Assembly: GCA_963580285.1 (NCBI GenBank)
Contig: OY757013.1
Location: forward strand, 155,175,900-155,239,899
Reading direction: 5' to 3'
Length of the DNA: 64,000 bases
Origin: Lucinisca nassula
Lineage: Eukaryota; Mollusca; Bivalvia; Lucinida; Lucinidae
The notes beneath the pieces were generated by a model. That model searched no databases and was not told the origin of the DNA. It saw only the letters and a program-made list of their open reading frames with translations. Both the position numbers and the translations under genes were made by a program. This document shows, piece after piece, positions 32,421-43,180 of this stretch (position 1 is its first letter; each line of letters begins with the position of its first letter).

Positions 32421-35038
32421 TTAGCTCACCTGAGCCGTAGGCTCATTGGTGAGCTTATAGGGTGGTCATGCTGTCTGTATGTATGTATGTATGTATGTAT
32501 GTATGTATGTATGTATGTATGTATGTATGTATGTATGTATGTATGTATGTATGTATGTATGTATGTATGTATGTATGTATGTATGTATGTATGTCAACAT
32601 TTTCAAACATCTTCTCCTCTGGAACCGCTGGGCGGACTGAAGCCAAATTTCATGTGGGGCCTCAGTGGGATGGGGGAACGAAAGTTTGTTCGCGGGGTCC
32701 AGGTCACATGACCAAGATGGCCGCCATGCCCATATATGGTAAAAACCCTTCAAAAATCTTCTTCTCCGGAACCGCTGGTCCGATTTTCACCAAACTTGGT
32801 ATGTGGCCTTGGGTACTCGGGCCTATCATAGTTTGTTCAAATAATGGCCCTTGGATGACCCTGACCTATTTTATGCCAAGGTCAAATTTGGTAAAATAGG
32901 CTTTTGAATGGCAAAAAGTGAAAACGGTGGATTTTTCGAAAACTGTTGCAGCCTCTGGCCTGAAAGTTGGTAGATGACATCAGCTAAATGAGTAAATAAG
33001 TATATATGAGACTTATAGGTCAAGGTCATTCTGTGACCTTGGGTCAAGTTTTTTAATATGTCAAACTTTAAACTTATTTTTCAGGGAAACTACTTGGTCA
33101 ATTTTGACCAAATTTCATATGCAAGCTTTATGGGAGAAGGACATGTAAATTAAGTTGATGATGTTGGGTCACATAACCAAGATGGCCGCGATGCCCATTT
33201 TTGGTTAAAACCCTTCAAAAATCTTCGTCTCTGAAACTACTGGACGAATTTTCATGAAACTTGGTATGTAGCATCTGGGACGCGGGCCCATCATAAATTC
33301 TTAAAATGGTTACCCTCGTATGACCTTAACCTATTTTATGCCAGGGTAAAATTTAGTCACATATGCATTTGTAAGGGAAAACGTGAAAATGCATTATATC
33401 TAACAAACCGTTCAATATTCCACCACTAAATCATATATATTCTTGTTCCTTAAGATAGGGCACATTTATTGACATGGGGTCCACCAGGTCCCTTAAAAAA
33501 TCTTCAAAATCTTCTTCTCCGGAACCGCTGGGCCGATTTCCACCAAACTTGGTATGTAGCCTCGGGACTCGGGGCTCATCATAGTTTGTTCAACGAATTG
33601 CCCTGGGATGACCTTGACCTATTTTATGCCAAGGTCAAATTTGGTCACATTGGCATTTGTATGGGAAAAAGTCTAAATGGCTGATATCTTGCAAATGGTT
33701 GAGAATACCACCCCTAAACCATATGTATATTCTTGTTCCTTGTGATTAAGCATGTTTAATGACATGGACCTTGGGAGTCTAGGGGGTCCCCCGGGGACAT
33801 GCCCCACCCCCTTCATTTCAAAAAGTGCCCAATATCTTGGAAACTGTCCAGATCCCCACCCATAAACAATATATATTCTAAGGGGCTTTAAGTGACATGC
33901 ATCTTGAGACCCTGGGGGCATGCCCCACCCCTGCATTACATAAAATGCATCAAATCTCAGGAACTGTTCAGATCCCCTCCCATAAATCATATATTTTTTT
34001 GTTTCTTGTGATAAGGGGCTTTTAGTTACATGGATCTTTGAACACCATAGGTTAAATTGGGGGCCGACACCCCCTTTAGAAATGGTTAAGCTCTCCACCC
34101 ATTAACCATATATTTTCTTGTTCCTGACCTTTTAGCTCATCTAAGGCTTTATCTTGGCTAAATATAACTGAAAATTCAAACTCAAAAGTTTTCCAACTGA
34201 TCTTCCAGAGTCAGGAATGTGATTAAGGACCACTTGGTCATACAGCCAGATGCATACAGTGACATGGAGCTTAATTTGGGCCCCTGGGGGCATGCCCTAC
34301 CCACATCATTTAATAAAATGCGTAATATTTCCACACCCATTAACCATATATATTCTTTCTCTATATACTAATGTGGACATTTTCTCTTTTGATAATGGGT
34401 TTTCAGAAAAAAACTCAATAAAAATTACATCAGGATAAAGAACAAGGTTTAAAAAAACTAGCGTTGCAATAATTTAGAAAATCTGTTGACAAATAAGGAT
34501 TTTATAACCAAAAACACATTTGAATAGGGAAATTTCCATTGTTAAATTGCTAGCAAGGGAGGTAAAAATGTCCCCGCAAACTTTTAATTTCTTCATACAC
34601 TGTTACTAAATAACTGAAATAATCATAAATGATGCAAAACATCATGAAGTTCAAAACATTTAAATCGAGGCCAAAAAGATTCCAGAATCAAAACTTTATG
34701 ATCATGGATTATCTCCCCTTTCAATGTAAAATCTCTATTCAAATCTTATTTTGGTCATAATTTTTTTAATAGTGAACCGATTTTCAAAATTTTTGTGGCA
34801 CATGTTTCAAGAAATTTATAAGCAACTTTTGCTAAAGAAATCATCAATCCTTGTCTTTGTTTACTATAACGAATCTCCGAAATATCATTATCAGAGCACA
34901 AAAACAGAACATTAAAACACGTTTGGTGACATGGATCTTAGATCCATAAGAGGTCTAGAGGGACCTTGGGTGCATGTCCCTTAGCCCTTTAGACCTAAGG
35001 CTGTCAGGTGAGCGTCTTCAGGACCAATGGTCCTCTGG
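32421..35038 (+). mobile_element. Helentron-like non-autonomous element H
   Basis: 2.6-kb insertion inside FB-A copy 6. Starts TTAGCTCACCTGAGCCGTAG with a 5' hairpin (AGCTCACC / GGTGAGCT) and ends with hairpin GGACCAATGGTCC then CTCTGG. The joined FB-A flanks give back the expected ATTTTTCTTATT, so nothing but the element was added (or TT was duplicated). Inside: a (TATG)n run, then degenerate repeats of CTTCTCCGGAACCGCTGG and TATTTTATGCCAAGGTCAAA at 32610-33650. No helicase is encoded. The Helentron label is inferred from the ends and target. Confidence 0.65.
32474..32594 (+). repeat. (TATG)n microsatellite
   Basis: About 30 units, inside element H; the Met-Tyr-Val-Cys and Tyr-Ile-His-Thr ORFs are artefacts of it. 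Confidence 0.98.
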
Positions 35039-35229
35039 TTCTTATTTCTGCTCTAAAATATAGATAATGGGTACTTATTTTTGCTCTAAAATATAGATAA
35101 TGGGTACTCGTTAGAACCGCCTCGAGGCGGTTCTAACGAGTACCCACAATTTATATTTTAGAGCAGAAATAAGAAAAAAATCGCAATTTTTCATCTTAAA
35201 ATTTGAGTTATTTCGGTGGTAAAATTTAC

Positions 35230-35601
35230 AATGTATTTGAATAGGCGTGTTTTCGTAATGAATGTATTTATATAGGCGTGTTTTCGTAATGAATGTATTT
35301 GTATAGGCGTGTTTTCGTAATGAATGTATTTGTATAGGCGTGTTTTCGTAATGAATGTATTTGTATAGGTGTGTTTTCGTAATGAAGGTATTTGTATAGG
35401 CGTGTTTTCGTAATGAATGTATTTGTATAGGTGTGTTTTCGTAATGAATGTATTTGTATAGGTGTGTTTTCGTAATGAAGGTATTTGTATAGGTGTGTTT
35501 TCGTAATGAATGTATTTGTATAGGTGTGTTTTCGTAATGAATGTATTTGTATAGGCGTGTTTTCGTAATGAATGTATTTGTATAGGCGTGTTTTCGTAAT
35601 G
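35230..35601. repeat. 12 x 31-bp satellite made of the FB-A end
   Basis: Exactly twelve 31-bp units of the AATGTATTTGTATAGGCGTG / TTTTCGTAATG type. Unit 1 is the natural right end of FB-A copy 6. Two units (6 and 9) carry AAGG for AATG, and many carry GGTGTG for GGCGTG. A 163-codon minus-strand ORF is a by-product. Confidence 0.95.
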
Positions 35602-35649
35602 CTTAGACGTTTTCGTTTAACCCTAAAATTCCTATACAGTATGCAAACA

Positions 35650-35914
35650 GTCTTAACCCCGCCCATCGGGGCATGGATAATAGATTGGGCCGACGGTACT
35701 TCCGCCCAGAGCTGAAACCGACCAAACTTGAGTACCGACAAACTGCTTAGCATACACACTCAAAAATTGATGCGAGTCGGACCGCTCCTTAAACCAAAGA
35801 GGTTTCTATGGGCGTTAGGGCTTGTGATGTAATTTCATCTCATTGTAGGGTAAAAGTCACACAAGATTGGAAGCAACGTCTCCAAAATGTCCTAAATAAT
35901 GGAGACGGGGACGT
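35650..35914 (+). mobile_element. SINE-D copy 6
   Basis: ACCCCGCCCATCGGGGCATG head; ends GGAGACGGGGACG, directly against the tail of copy 7. Confidence 0.8.
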
Positions 35915-35917
35915 TTT

Positions 35918-36235
35918 TGTCTGTTTGATTTGAGGTTTAACGTTCCCGTCAACACTGTATAGGTCATTTTGGAGACGTTGCTTCAAGTTTTGTGGGACTT
36001 TTATCCGACATAGAGATGGAATGACATCTCAAGCCCAGTCGCTCAATGAAACAAAAAAGGGTTTATAAGCATGGATGGTTCAACTCGCACCGCTTTGCCT
36101 GGCAGGCTTCGATCCTCTAAGCGGTTTTTCAGTACTCGTGCGCGGTCAGTTTCAGCTCTGCGTGGAGGCATCATGCAGCCCATCTATTTCTTCGAGCTCC
36201 GATGGGCGGGGCCGATTGACGGGGAGGTAAAACCT
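35918..36235 (-). mobile_element. SINE-D copy 7, minus strand
   Basis: GTTTGATTTGAGGTTTAACG (tail) to CGATGGGCGGGGCCGA (head). With copy 6 it forms a tail-to-tail inverted pair. Confidence 0.87.
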
Positions 36236-36248
36236 CAACTAAAACAAG

Positions 36249-36312
36249 CAAACAAAAGACCCTTATCAGACGCCGCGTTCTGTGGTGTCTGATCTGGGTC
36301 CTTGTTGTTTGT
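36249..36312. repeat. pal60 palindromic repeat, copy 8
   Basis: CAGACGCCGCGTTCTGTGGT / GTCTGATCTGGGTCC. Confidence 0.78.
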
Positions 36313-36564
36313 CGTAGAACATACACTGCGCTGACGTTTTACATACTTGTACACAACACTCAAACGTCACAACGACAGGAATAGATTGGCTCTTTCTATG
36401 AATAACCGATACCTGGATCTCCTACAAATCAACGATAGTCACGTGGACATCAGCACTAAAGTGCTTTTGTGCTTAATAAATTAGCCCAAACATTTCATCG
36501 TGAGCCAAGTCACGTACACTTTCTAAATATATGAGCCCGGGCTTAGAATTTCCTACAATTTACA

Positions 36565-36775
36565 TGTGCGTCCATCGAAGAATCAGATCAGCCTGCGCAG
36601 CCATATAGTCTGACCAGAGACTTCTCTTGCTTCATGAAGGAATATTGGGACATTAGGTATCCTTAGAGCGCACAACGAAGGCTCTGACCAGACTACGCGG
36701 ATGCCCATGCTAATTTGAGTCTTCGCTGGGTGCACATGTAAATTGTAGTAAATGCTATGCCCCTGTTCATATATC
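36565..36775. repeat. Repeat-L copy, inverted to 29545-29745
   Basis: GATCAGCCTGCGCAGCCATA ... GAGTCTTCGCTGGGTGCACA. Confidence 0.7.
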
Positions 36776-36962
36776 ATGCAGGCATAACGTTCATCAACAT
36801 TCCGCTGTTGTGGGAAGAGCCGTTGACAATTACTGGTGACAAATATACAATAATTACCACTGGCAAATGGCTTTAGTGGTCTACGCCTGTTGGGAGCAGT
36901 GTTAGTGGATTCAATCATGTGATTTATACCTGTGGTTGAAGCCATAAAAAACAATACCATTT

Positions 36963-37198
36963 GGGCCCCGTCAAGCGATTTTGGTACTTATCGCCTATTC
37001 GAGCAGCGAAGGTTCAGGCGAGCCTGCGCATCCGCGCAGTCTCGCCAGAACCTTCGCTGCTCGCTCATATAAGCAGTGAATCAAGAGGAACCTTCAGACA
37101 GAAAGCCATATCCCTGGCCCCTCTGAATGGCTGGGCATGCGCAGTTAAAATTTGTCATGACGGAATGCTCGAAGACCCAAATTCGCTTGGCGGGGCTC
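36963..37198. mobile_element. MITE-M copy 2, 4-bp target duplication ATTT
   Basis: 236 bp, GGGCCCCGTCAAGCGA to TTCGCTTGGCGGGGCTC, flanked by ATTT at 36959-36962 and 37199-37202. ~97% identical by eye to copies 1 and 3. Confidence 0.93.
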
Positions 37199-37344
37199 AT
37201 TTATGTAAAAATGGACTCCGCTGCTTTAATTCGTGATGATTGCTCTGACTAACAGGATTTGGTTTGAAAACGTTTACTGTAGTTGCGCTTTGAACAAAGT
37301 ACATGCTATAAACTCTTGATTATAATGAAGCTCCTAAACCATTT

Positions 37345-37613
37345 CGTCACGAAAACACGCCTTTATAATTTTGACCCCCCTTGAACCCCACTTTCATATT
37401 GTAAAACTGGTGTTTACAGGGGTTAACCTTATTTTTCATAAATAAAAAAATTATCAAAATTTTCATCTTGAAATTTTCATTATTTCGGCGAGTGCACACA
37501 ATCTATATATTTTGAGCAGAAATAAGAAAAATATCAAAATTGTTTATTTTAAAATTTTCATTTTTTCGGCCATAAAGGTTACAATGTATTTGTATAGGCG
37601 TGTTTTTGTAATG
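37345..37613. mobile_element. FB-A copy 7, core centre deleted
   Basis: CGTCACGAAAACACGCC to GGCGTGTTTTTGTAATG. The GAACCGCC palindrome is missing and AT-rich arms are duplicated. Confidence 0.85.
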
Positions 37614-38014
37614 GAATCATTCTTATCATATCCAGGTAATTCTTTCAAAGGTTAAGATGATATCATGAATTTCCATATGTTTGACGTGTATTGCTCAAGT
37701 TCGTTGGCATTGAATTAAAAAGTATTAAATATATAGATGGCGTAATCAAAGGTGACAGTAAAACCATCAAAATATAGCATTTAGCGATCATCAGCAATCG
37801 AAATAACTACCTAAATCCACGCTTAGAAATGAAAGATATGCAACAAAAGATCTATCCAGTTTGCATGAAGACAGATAGAACCGTCAGATATCACCAGAGA
37901 AGATTCTGAAAACGGAGTTTTGTATCCACGTGACGCATCACTGACACATTGTGTGACTTGAGCTTCTAAGAAATATTTCGTGAAAAATTGTCAATGGTTG
38001 AAGCAAAAACAAAA

Positions 38015-38392
38015 TTTATCATATGACGTCGCGTCTGAGAGTGTAATAACGTCATGTAATAAATCCGATAATCCACTAGTGGATTAAATATGCAAATTAG
38101 TTAGATACGCCCCGTAACGTTACATTACGACGTCCTTAACGACGTCGCGTTTACTAATGGCGGAATATTGACATTTTTGTCAAACAATCGTGTATAAAAT
38201 GCGTTTTAAATGTCATATGATAAATAGATTCTTGCATTCGTGCTAATGTATTATTGAATTTATTAAACTCGTTGAAGAAAAGGGATAAAAAGCTCGACAA
38301 AGCCTCGCATTTTATCCCTTTTCCACAACTCGTTTAATAAATTCAATAATACATGAACACTAATGTAAGATCCTCTATAAATAGATTCATAG
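38015..38392. mobile_element. Repeat-K copy 2 (double foldback)
   Basis: TTTATCATATGACGTCGCGT ... ATGTCATATGATAAATAG (38015-38227), then the second foldback with TTATTGAATTTATTAAACTC / CTCGTTTAATAAATTCAATA. Same order as 15625-15990 but without the 143-bp palindrome. Confidence 0.82.
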
Positions 38393-38399
38393 ACGAATC

Positions 38400-38745
38400 A
38401 AAATCAGCACTATAAGCTTTTAAGGTATATGCTGGTCAAATAGGTCGAAACTAGCTAGTCTTGTCCAGAAAAAAATAATATACACTCCACATTTTTTCGG
38501 TTCTTTGCTGTAATCCTTCCTTCCAAAGGATGACCTCTTTTTCAGAGTGAGTGAGTGAGTGTTTCAGTTTTACGTCCCACCAACAGCTATGGTCATACGG
38601 AGACGGGACCTCGGTTTAAAGACTCATCCGAAAGTCTAGAGAAGCCGGGATCGAACCTGCGATCCCTGGTTTACAAGGCGAGTAGCGTAACCACTCGACC
38701 ACGGAGGCTTCTATCCTCTTTTTCAGAACATTCAATTTTCGTCAC
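38400..38745. repeat. Repeat-R fragment (degenerate hammerhead), split by SINE-E
   Basis: GGTCGAAACTAGCTAGTCTT keeps the GAAA and stem III of the hammerhead found at 60355-60388, but the CTGANGA part is lost. Then CTTTCTTCC-like text with AAAGGATGACCTC, as at 60440. Confidence 0.6.
38546..38714 (-). mobile_element. SINE-E copy 3, minus strand, 12-bp TSD
   Basis: Flanked by CCTCTTTTTCAG at 38534-38545 and 38715-38726. Minus-strand head AGCCTCCGTGGTCGAGTGGT, B-box AGGTTCGATCCCGG, (CACT)n tail. Confidence 0.93.
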
Positions 38746-39020
38746 ATCACGAAACACGCCTGGTTTTGACCCCCTTGAACCCCACTTTTACATAGTAAAA
38801 CTGGGGTTTGCAGGGGTAAACCTTAGTTTCCCTAATTCTGCTATAAAATATAGATTGTGGGTACTCGTTAGAACCGCCTCGATGAGGCGGTTCTAACGAG
38901 TGCCCACAATCTATATTTTGAGCAGAAATAGGAAAAAAATCACACTTTTTCATCATAAAATTTTTCATTTTTTCGGCGATAAAGGTGGCAATGTATTTGT
39001 ATAGGCGTGTTTTCGTAATG
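38745..39020. mobile_element. FB-A copy 8, full length
   Basis: CATCACGAAACACGCC to GGCGTGTTTTCGTAATG; intact core hairpin at 38840-38925. Confidence 0.92.
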
Positions 39021-39524
39021 ATATACCATAAACGTCAAACAACACAATTCTGCATCAATAAGTGTCATATAAGCAGTACACAGTTTTGGAAGTTAATAAT
39101 ATAAATGCTTCAGCTGCACGTAGCGCCAAATCTTTTGAAAACAATGTTGCTCTGAAGAAATCCTCTTGGGGTTTAATTATATATTTATAAAGAAATATTA
39201 TAGTTATGATTTGTTTTACAGGTAAACAGTTTGCTAACTGGTAGTGGAGAAACACTGAAGAGGAAAAAACGTCAAACAAGTAAGATCAAATTCGAAAAGT
39301 TTTATTTACTTAAACCATTGGACCATACGAGAACCAACGCCAACAATCATTCCTTTAATTAAATGATTCCTTAAATTTATGGAGTGCCAGTTCAAATCCA
39401 TATTTCAGTTCTGTGGGTATTTTTCATTTACATTCATTTTCCTAAATTCCGAATTCTGAACAAATATTCTAATTTTTTCCATATTTTTACTACTGTCTTT
39501 TGATATATTTATTTACATGCGTGT
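39021..39524. other. No feature recognised
   Basis: No supported ORF or repeat. Confidence 0.5.
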
Positions 39525-39537
39525 CTTACCAACAACA

Positions 39538-39856
39538 CACCGGCCCCGATAGCTCAGTTGGTAGAGTGTCCGCTCCGGGGAACGGGAGGTCTCGGGTTCG
39601 ATCCCGGGCCGCGACATACCAAAGTCGTTAAAAATGGTACTAGCTGCTCCTCGTTTGGCACTCAGATTTACGGGGTAGAGCTAGGACTGGTCGATCCAGT
39701 GTCAGGATAATGTGACTGGGTGTGGTATCATGTAATGTGTCTGGGACATGATACTTCAGTGAGGCAGCACTATAAACGTAAGCATTGAGCTCCCTGTCGC
39801 AACCAGACACCGTCGTGATATGACTGAAAGATTGTTGAAAGCGACGTTAAACCCGA

Positions 39857-39935
<79 letters not shown>
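39538..39935 (+). mobile_element. MetaSINE-type SINE, 13-bp TSD, (AC)n tail
   Basis: tRNA head GATAGCTCAGTTGGTAGAGT (A-box) and GGGTTCGATCCCGGGCC (B-box) at 39548-39615; middle part with CACCGTCGTGATATGACTGA, then TTGAAAGCGACGTTAAACCC, the conserved domain of MetaSINEs known in bivalves and other animals; (AC)n at about 39862-39935. Flanked by CTTACCAACAACA at 39525-39537 and 39936-39948. It is therefore a SINE and not a tRNA gene. Confidence 0.93.
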
Positions 39936-39938
<3 letters not shown>

Positions 39939-40114
39939 ACCAACAACAAGCTTTCGCTAAAAGAGATAGAGATAAAACGATTCTCCTATGTAATTTATTT
40001 TTTGACTGTAATTGTGCGGGGTTGGGGCCACAAAATTCATCATCGAAACAAGTCTAGTTTAATTGTTTTTTTTTTTCTAAATATCTAACAATTTATCTCT
40101 TGTACATGTAATGA

Positions 40115-40970
40115 ATGTTTACCGTTACAATAAGTCAAGCTGTTGGGTTTCTTTTGCTCCAGCATTTCATTTATTTCGTTCTGTCGAGTCCTCATCATGC
40201 TATCATTGTTTCATCTCTGTATTTGTTTGATTTTTTATGTTCTCGGTGATGCACTCCTTATAAGTTAGAAATCCTTCATGCGGACTGATCAAAGTATTTG
40301 TGTAAAATACGACAGAACCAATGGCGAGGATAGTGGCCACGTGAACTCGATTTAAGCCCTAAATTTAAAACAGATTTACTGACAGTTCCAAGGCGGTGCT
40401 TCTGTTGTAGTTTATTAATGTTACAGTTTGTTTTTTACATGACAGTATGTATTGCTAATAGTAGCAATTTGCCCATTTTGTTGGATAGTAAATGTCCTTT
40501 TGGCTTTCTGCTTGCGAAGTTTTAAATTATGGTGAAGTTGTTGGTATTTCTTTCCATCACGAAAACACGACTATATAATTCTGACCCCCTTGAACCCCAC
40601 TCTTATATAGTAAAACTGGGGTTTCTGGGGGTATACCTTATTTTTCTTATTTCTGCTCTAAAATACAGATTGTGGGTACTCGTTAGAACCGCCTCGATGA
40701 GGCGGTTCTAAGAGTGCCCACAACCTATATTTTGAGCAGAAATAAGAAAAATATCACAATTTTTCATCATAAAACTTTCATATTTTCGGCGATAAAGGTG
40801 CCAATGTATTTGTATATGCGTGTTTGCGTAATGTCCTTTGGTGTTGCTTCTTTCCCTTTGGTATCTTAGATGGGAGGCGCGAGGTAACTGTATCGATTTC
40901 TGGTCATTGCCTTTACTTCTATTCCCAGAATGCATCAAACCAACGACAAAATGTCTGTAAGTGTGAACTA
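40115..40970 (+). mobile_element. PLE 3' UTR fragment, split by FB-A
   Basis: TTTGCTCCAGCATTTCATTT ... GTGGCCACGTGAACTCGATT ... TTGGCTTTCTGCTTGCGAAG matches the minus-strand PLE 3' UTRs at 47940-48600 and 50455-51100. FB-A copy 9 interrupts it at 40555-40833; UTR text resumes after it. Confidence 0.8.
40555..40833. mobile_element. FB-A copy 9, inside PLE
   Basis: CATCACGAAAACACGACTAT to GCGTGTTTGCGTAATG; core intact on the left, right arm one base short. Flanked by TC on both sides. Confidence 0.92.
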
Positions 40971-41269
40971 AACCAGCGTGTAAAATAGGGAAGGTTTCAG
41001 GTTTCAGTATTAGAAATTCAAGAAATAAGATGAAAATGAAAAGTGAGAAAATCGGAGTATCGTACAATACAATGTTTGTTCTGAGGCTCTTCTTCAGAGC
41101 AAACGTAGAAAAAAAATAGGACTAATGCCTAGTTTAAATTTGGTCTGCAATGAGCTAAGATGCACGTATCCCCCTTTCCGTGTGGTCTCTGTAGGGAAGA
41201 AGCCGGCGGGCGTACACGCATCGTATGGATCCACAAACGCCGTGGCTTGTACGATTGTGTTTAATAGGT

Positions 41270-41395
41270 GTGACGGTAATGATCAGGAACCGAAACAGTT
41301 ACCTCAAGATACCAGAAATCGAAAGAATCACCAGCATAAAATAACGTCACTAGAATGAAAACGTCACAAGCAGAAAGCCAAAACGACGGTCTATG
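41270..41395 (-). mobile_element. PLE 3' UTR fragment
   Basis: GATCAGGAACCGAAACAGTT ... CAAGCAGAAAGCCAAAACGA resembles 50500-50610. Worn. Confidence 0.5.
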
Positions 41396-41409
41396 TATGA
41401 TGTCCGTGC

Positions 41410-41668
41410 CATTACGCAAACACGTCTATAAAAATACATTGCCACCTTCATCGCCGAAAAAATGAATAATTTAGATGAAAAATTGTGATATTTTTCTTAT
41501 TGCTGCTCAAAATATAGATTGTGAGTACTCGTTAGAACCGCCTCATCGAGGCGGTTCTAACGAGTTCCCACAATCTATATTTTAGAGCAGAAATAAGAAA
41601 AATAAGGTATACCCCCGGAAACCCCATTTTTACAATATAAAAGTGGGGTTCGTGGGGGGGGGGTCCAT
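41410..41668. mobile_element. FB-A copy 10, one end lost
   Basis: CATTACGCAAACACGTCTAT start, intact core at 41520-41580; ends in a G-run at 41655-41663. Confidence 0.88.
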
Positions 41669-42509
41669 CGCCAAAAGCCCGTATAAGAAACCGCACGATA
41701 CTCATGGACAATGTAAACACATTCACCATAGCCCGTAGCTATATAGCCACACCTAATATGTCTGAAAAAAGTACGGACAATCGTAGGCAAATGAGTCGTA
41801 CTGCACTCGGGACCAATTTAATCCAGGCATAAAATAGTGCGAGTCAACAGTGGGTATTGGTGTCGAACCAATAAGGACACCGTTATCTATAAGGGAGGAA
41901 CATGTTTAAAGTCAGAAAAGAGTGGAAATTATAAACGATGTCCTGTCAATCGGTCGTGCTGTAATCAAAACAGAAGTTTAATGTACAGTTGTCAGAGGTA
42001 AGAGTTAACCCATATATGGCAATGGAATCTTCCACCTAGTAAGTTTGGAGTTGTCCTTTTCGAATTACATGAATTTAAATGAATTAAAGAAAACAATCTA
42101 GACTTTGATTAGACGCCGCCTTCTGCAATGTCTGATTTGGGTTTGCACTGTTTGCCAATGTCCCAGAAAAGGGCCGCTAGGCATATGTGCGGTAATGCCT
42201 CTCCTTTGACTTGTCACCGCGTTGTCAAAGATATAATTTAGCGTGCGTTTATTTAAAATTCTCTTCACAAGCATGGAACCTCGTACAGAGGAAACTATAC
42301 AGCCAAGTTCCGGTGAAATGTCTATCACAGGAATAGGATTGCCTTAATGATTTACCTTTTTTAAGAAAAATCGAAGGATAACTTGACGTGTGAAATAAGT
42401 AAAGGCTTAGGTGGCACAGTTTGGCGAGAATCTTCGCGGATGACATGAGAGACCAACGTAAATACCGCATAAAATCAAGCGGCCTCCTGAAATTTAAATT
42501 CCGTTTCTG
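41669..42509. other. No gene; pal60 copy 9 at 42091-42154
   Basis: The pal60 copy reads AATCTAGACTTTGATTAGAC ... TTTGCACTGTTTGCC. Minus-strand ORFs at 42098-42470 have no recognised domain. Confidence 0.55.
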
Positions 42510-42704
42510 TGCAGACTCTTCAACACTCGTAATAAATTGTTAACTGCTGAACTTCTTAATCAGGGCTATCGGTCTCATAAATTATGCAAAGCCTTTTCAT
42601 AATTTTATAGACGTCATTCCGATTTAATTTTAAAAGTCAATGTTGGACTTAAATCTCTTGTGCAACAAGGTCTATCGGAACCCGAATTTTACGGTGTCTT
42701 AGTA

Positions 42705-43180
42705 CAGTCGAACTTCAATGGCTCGAACACCTTTAGGACCTCGAAAATCTGTTCGAGACAGGGGTAGTTCGAGCCACTGAGGTTACTGTCAGGAGGCATA
42801 ACGAGATACTTTTAGACGTCTTTTTGGTGTTCTATAATGAATATGTATGCTGTGTGTACTCATTAGAATCGCCTCATCGAGGCGATTCTAATGAGTACAC
42901 ACAGCATACATTTGCAAGATAATAGCTAAAATTTCCTTAATTAGGGCCCCGCACTGAAAATGTGGGTGCCCTATAGTAATCACTCTGTCCGTCCGTCTGT
43001 CTGTCTGTCTGTCCGTCCACAAATTTCTGATAGCGCTGCCGGGGCCCTAGTCAGTTTCACTGACAGCTCTAGTTATCCCCCACTTTTCTAATGTAGAGGA
43101 TTTCGCTAGGGGCTCAATAATGTGTTCGACTCATCCATGGTAAACGAGCCATCGGTGTTCGAGCCATCGAAGTTCTACTG
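42705..43180. mobile_element. TcM-C copy 4, inside PLE, carrying insert X
   Basis: TA at 42703-42704 and 43181-43182; ends CAGTCGAACTTCAATGGCTC / GAGCCATCGAAGTTCTACTG. Undisturbed PLE at 48720 (minus) reads GACTTAGTATATAAATTCAG, which proves a TA duplication. It is longer than its sisters because of insert X. Confidence 0.95.
42941..43072 (+). mobile_element. Helitron/Helentron-like insert X
   Basis: 132-bp insert in TcM-C copy 4. Starts TTAGGGCCCCGCACTG, contains (TCTG)n at 42993-43010, ends with hairpin GTCAGTTTCACTGAC then AGCTCTAG. The empty site in TcM-C copy 3 reads CCTTAATTATCCCC, so the insertion is A^T with no duplication if the element begins TTAG. Confidence 0.7.

Larger units (their letters stand above)
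32332..35260. mobile_element. FB-A copy 6, split by Helentron-like H
   Basis: Left part 32332-32420 (CATCACGAAAACACGTCTAT ... GGTAAACTTTATTT), right part 35039-35260 (TTCTTATTTCTGCTCTAAAA, core at 35105-35140, end GGCGTGTTTTCGTAATG). The right part has a ~35-bp direct duplication (TAGATAATGGGTAC twice). Confidence 0.88.

Noticed and set aside
32455..32899. Met-Tyr-Val-Cys and Tyr-Ile-His-Thr repeat ORFs
   Set aside because: They are translations of a (TATG)n microsatellite.
35268..35759. 163-codon ORF
   Set aside because: It is a translation of the 31-bp tandem array and of SINE-D.
39541..39612. Possible functional tRNA gene
   Set aside because: The A- and B-boxes are good, but the sequence continues into a MetaSINE body with a 13-bp target duplication around the whole.
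42993..43015. CRISPR-like or regular spacer array in the CCGTCCGTCTGTC run
   Set aside because: Simple TCTG microsatellite with no spacers.
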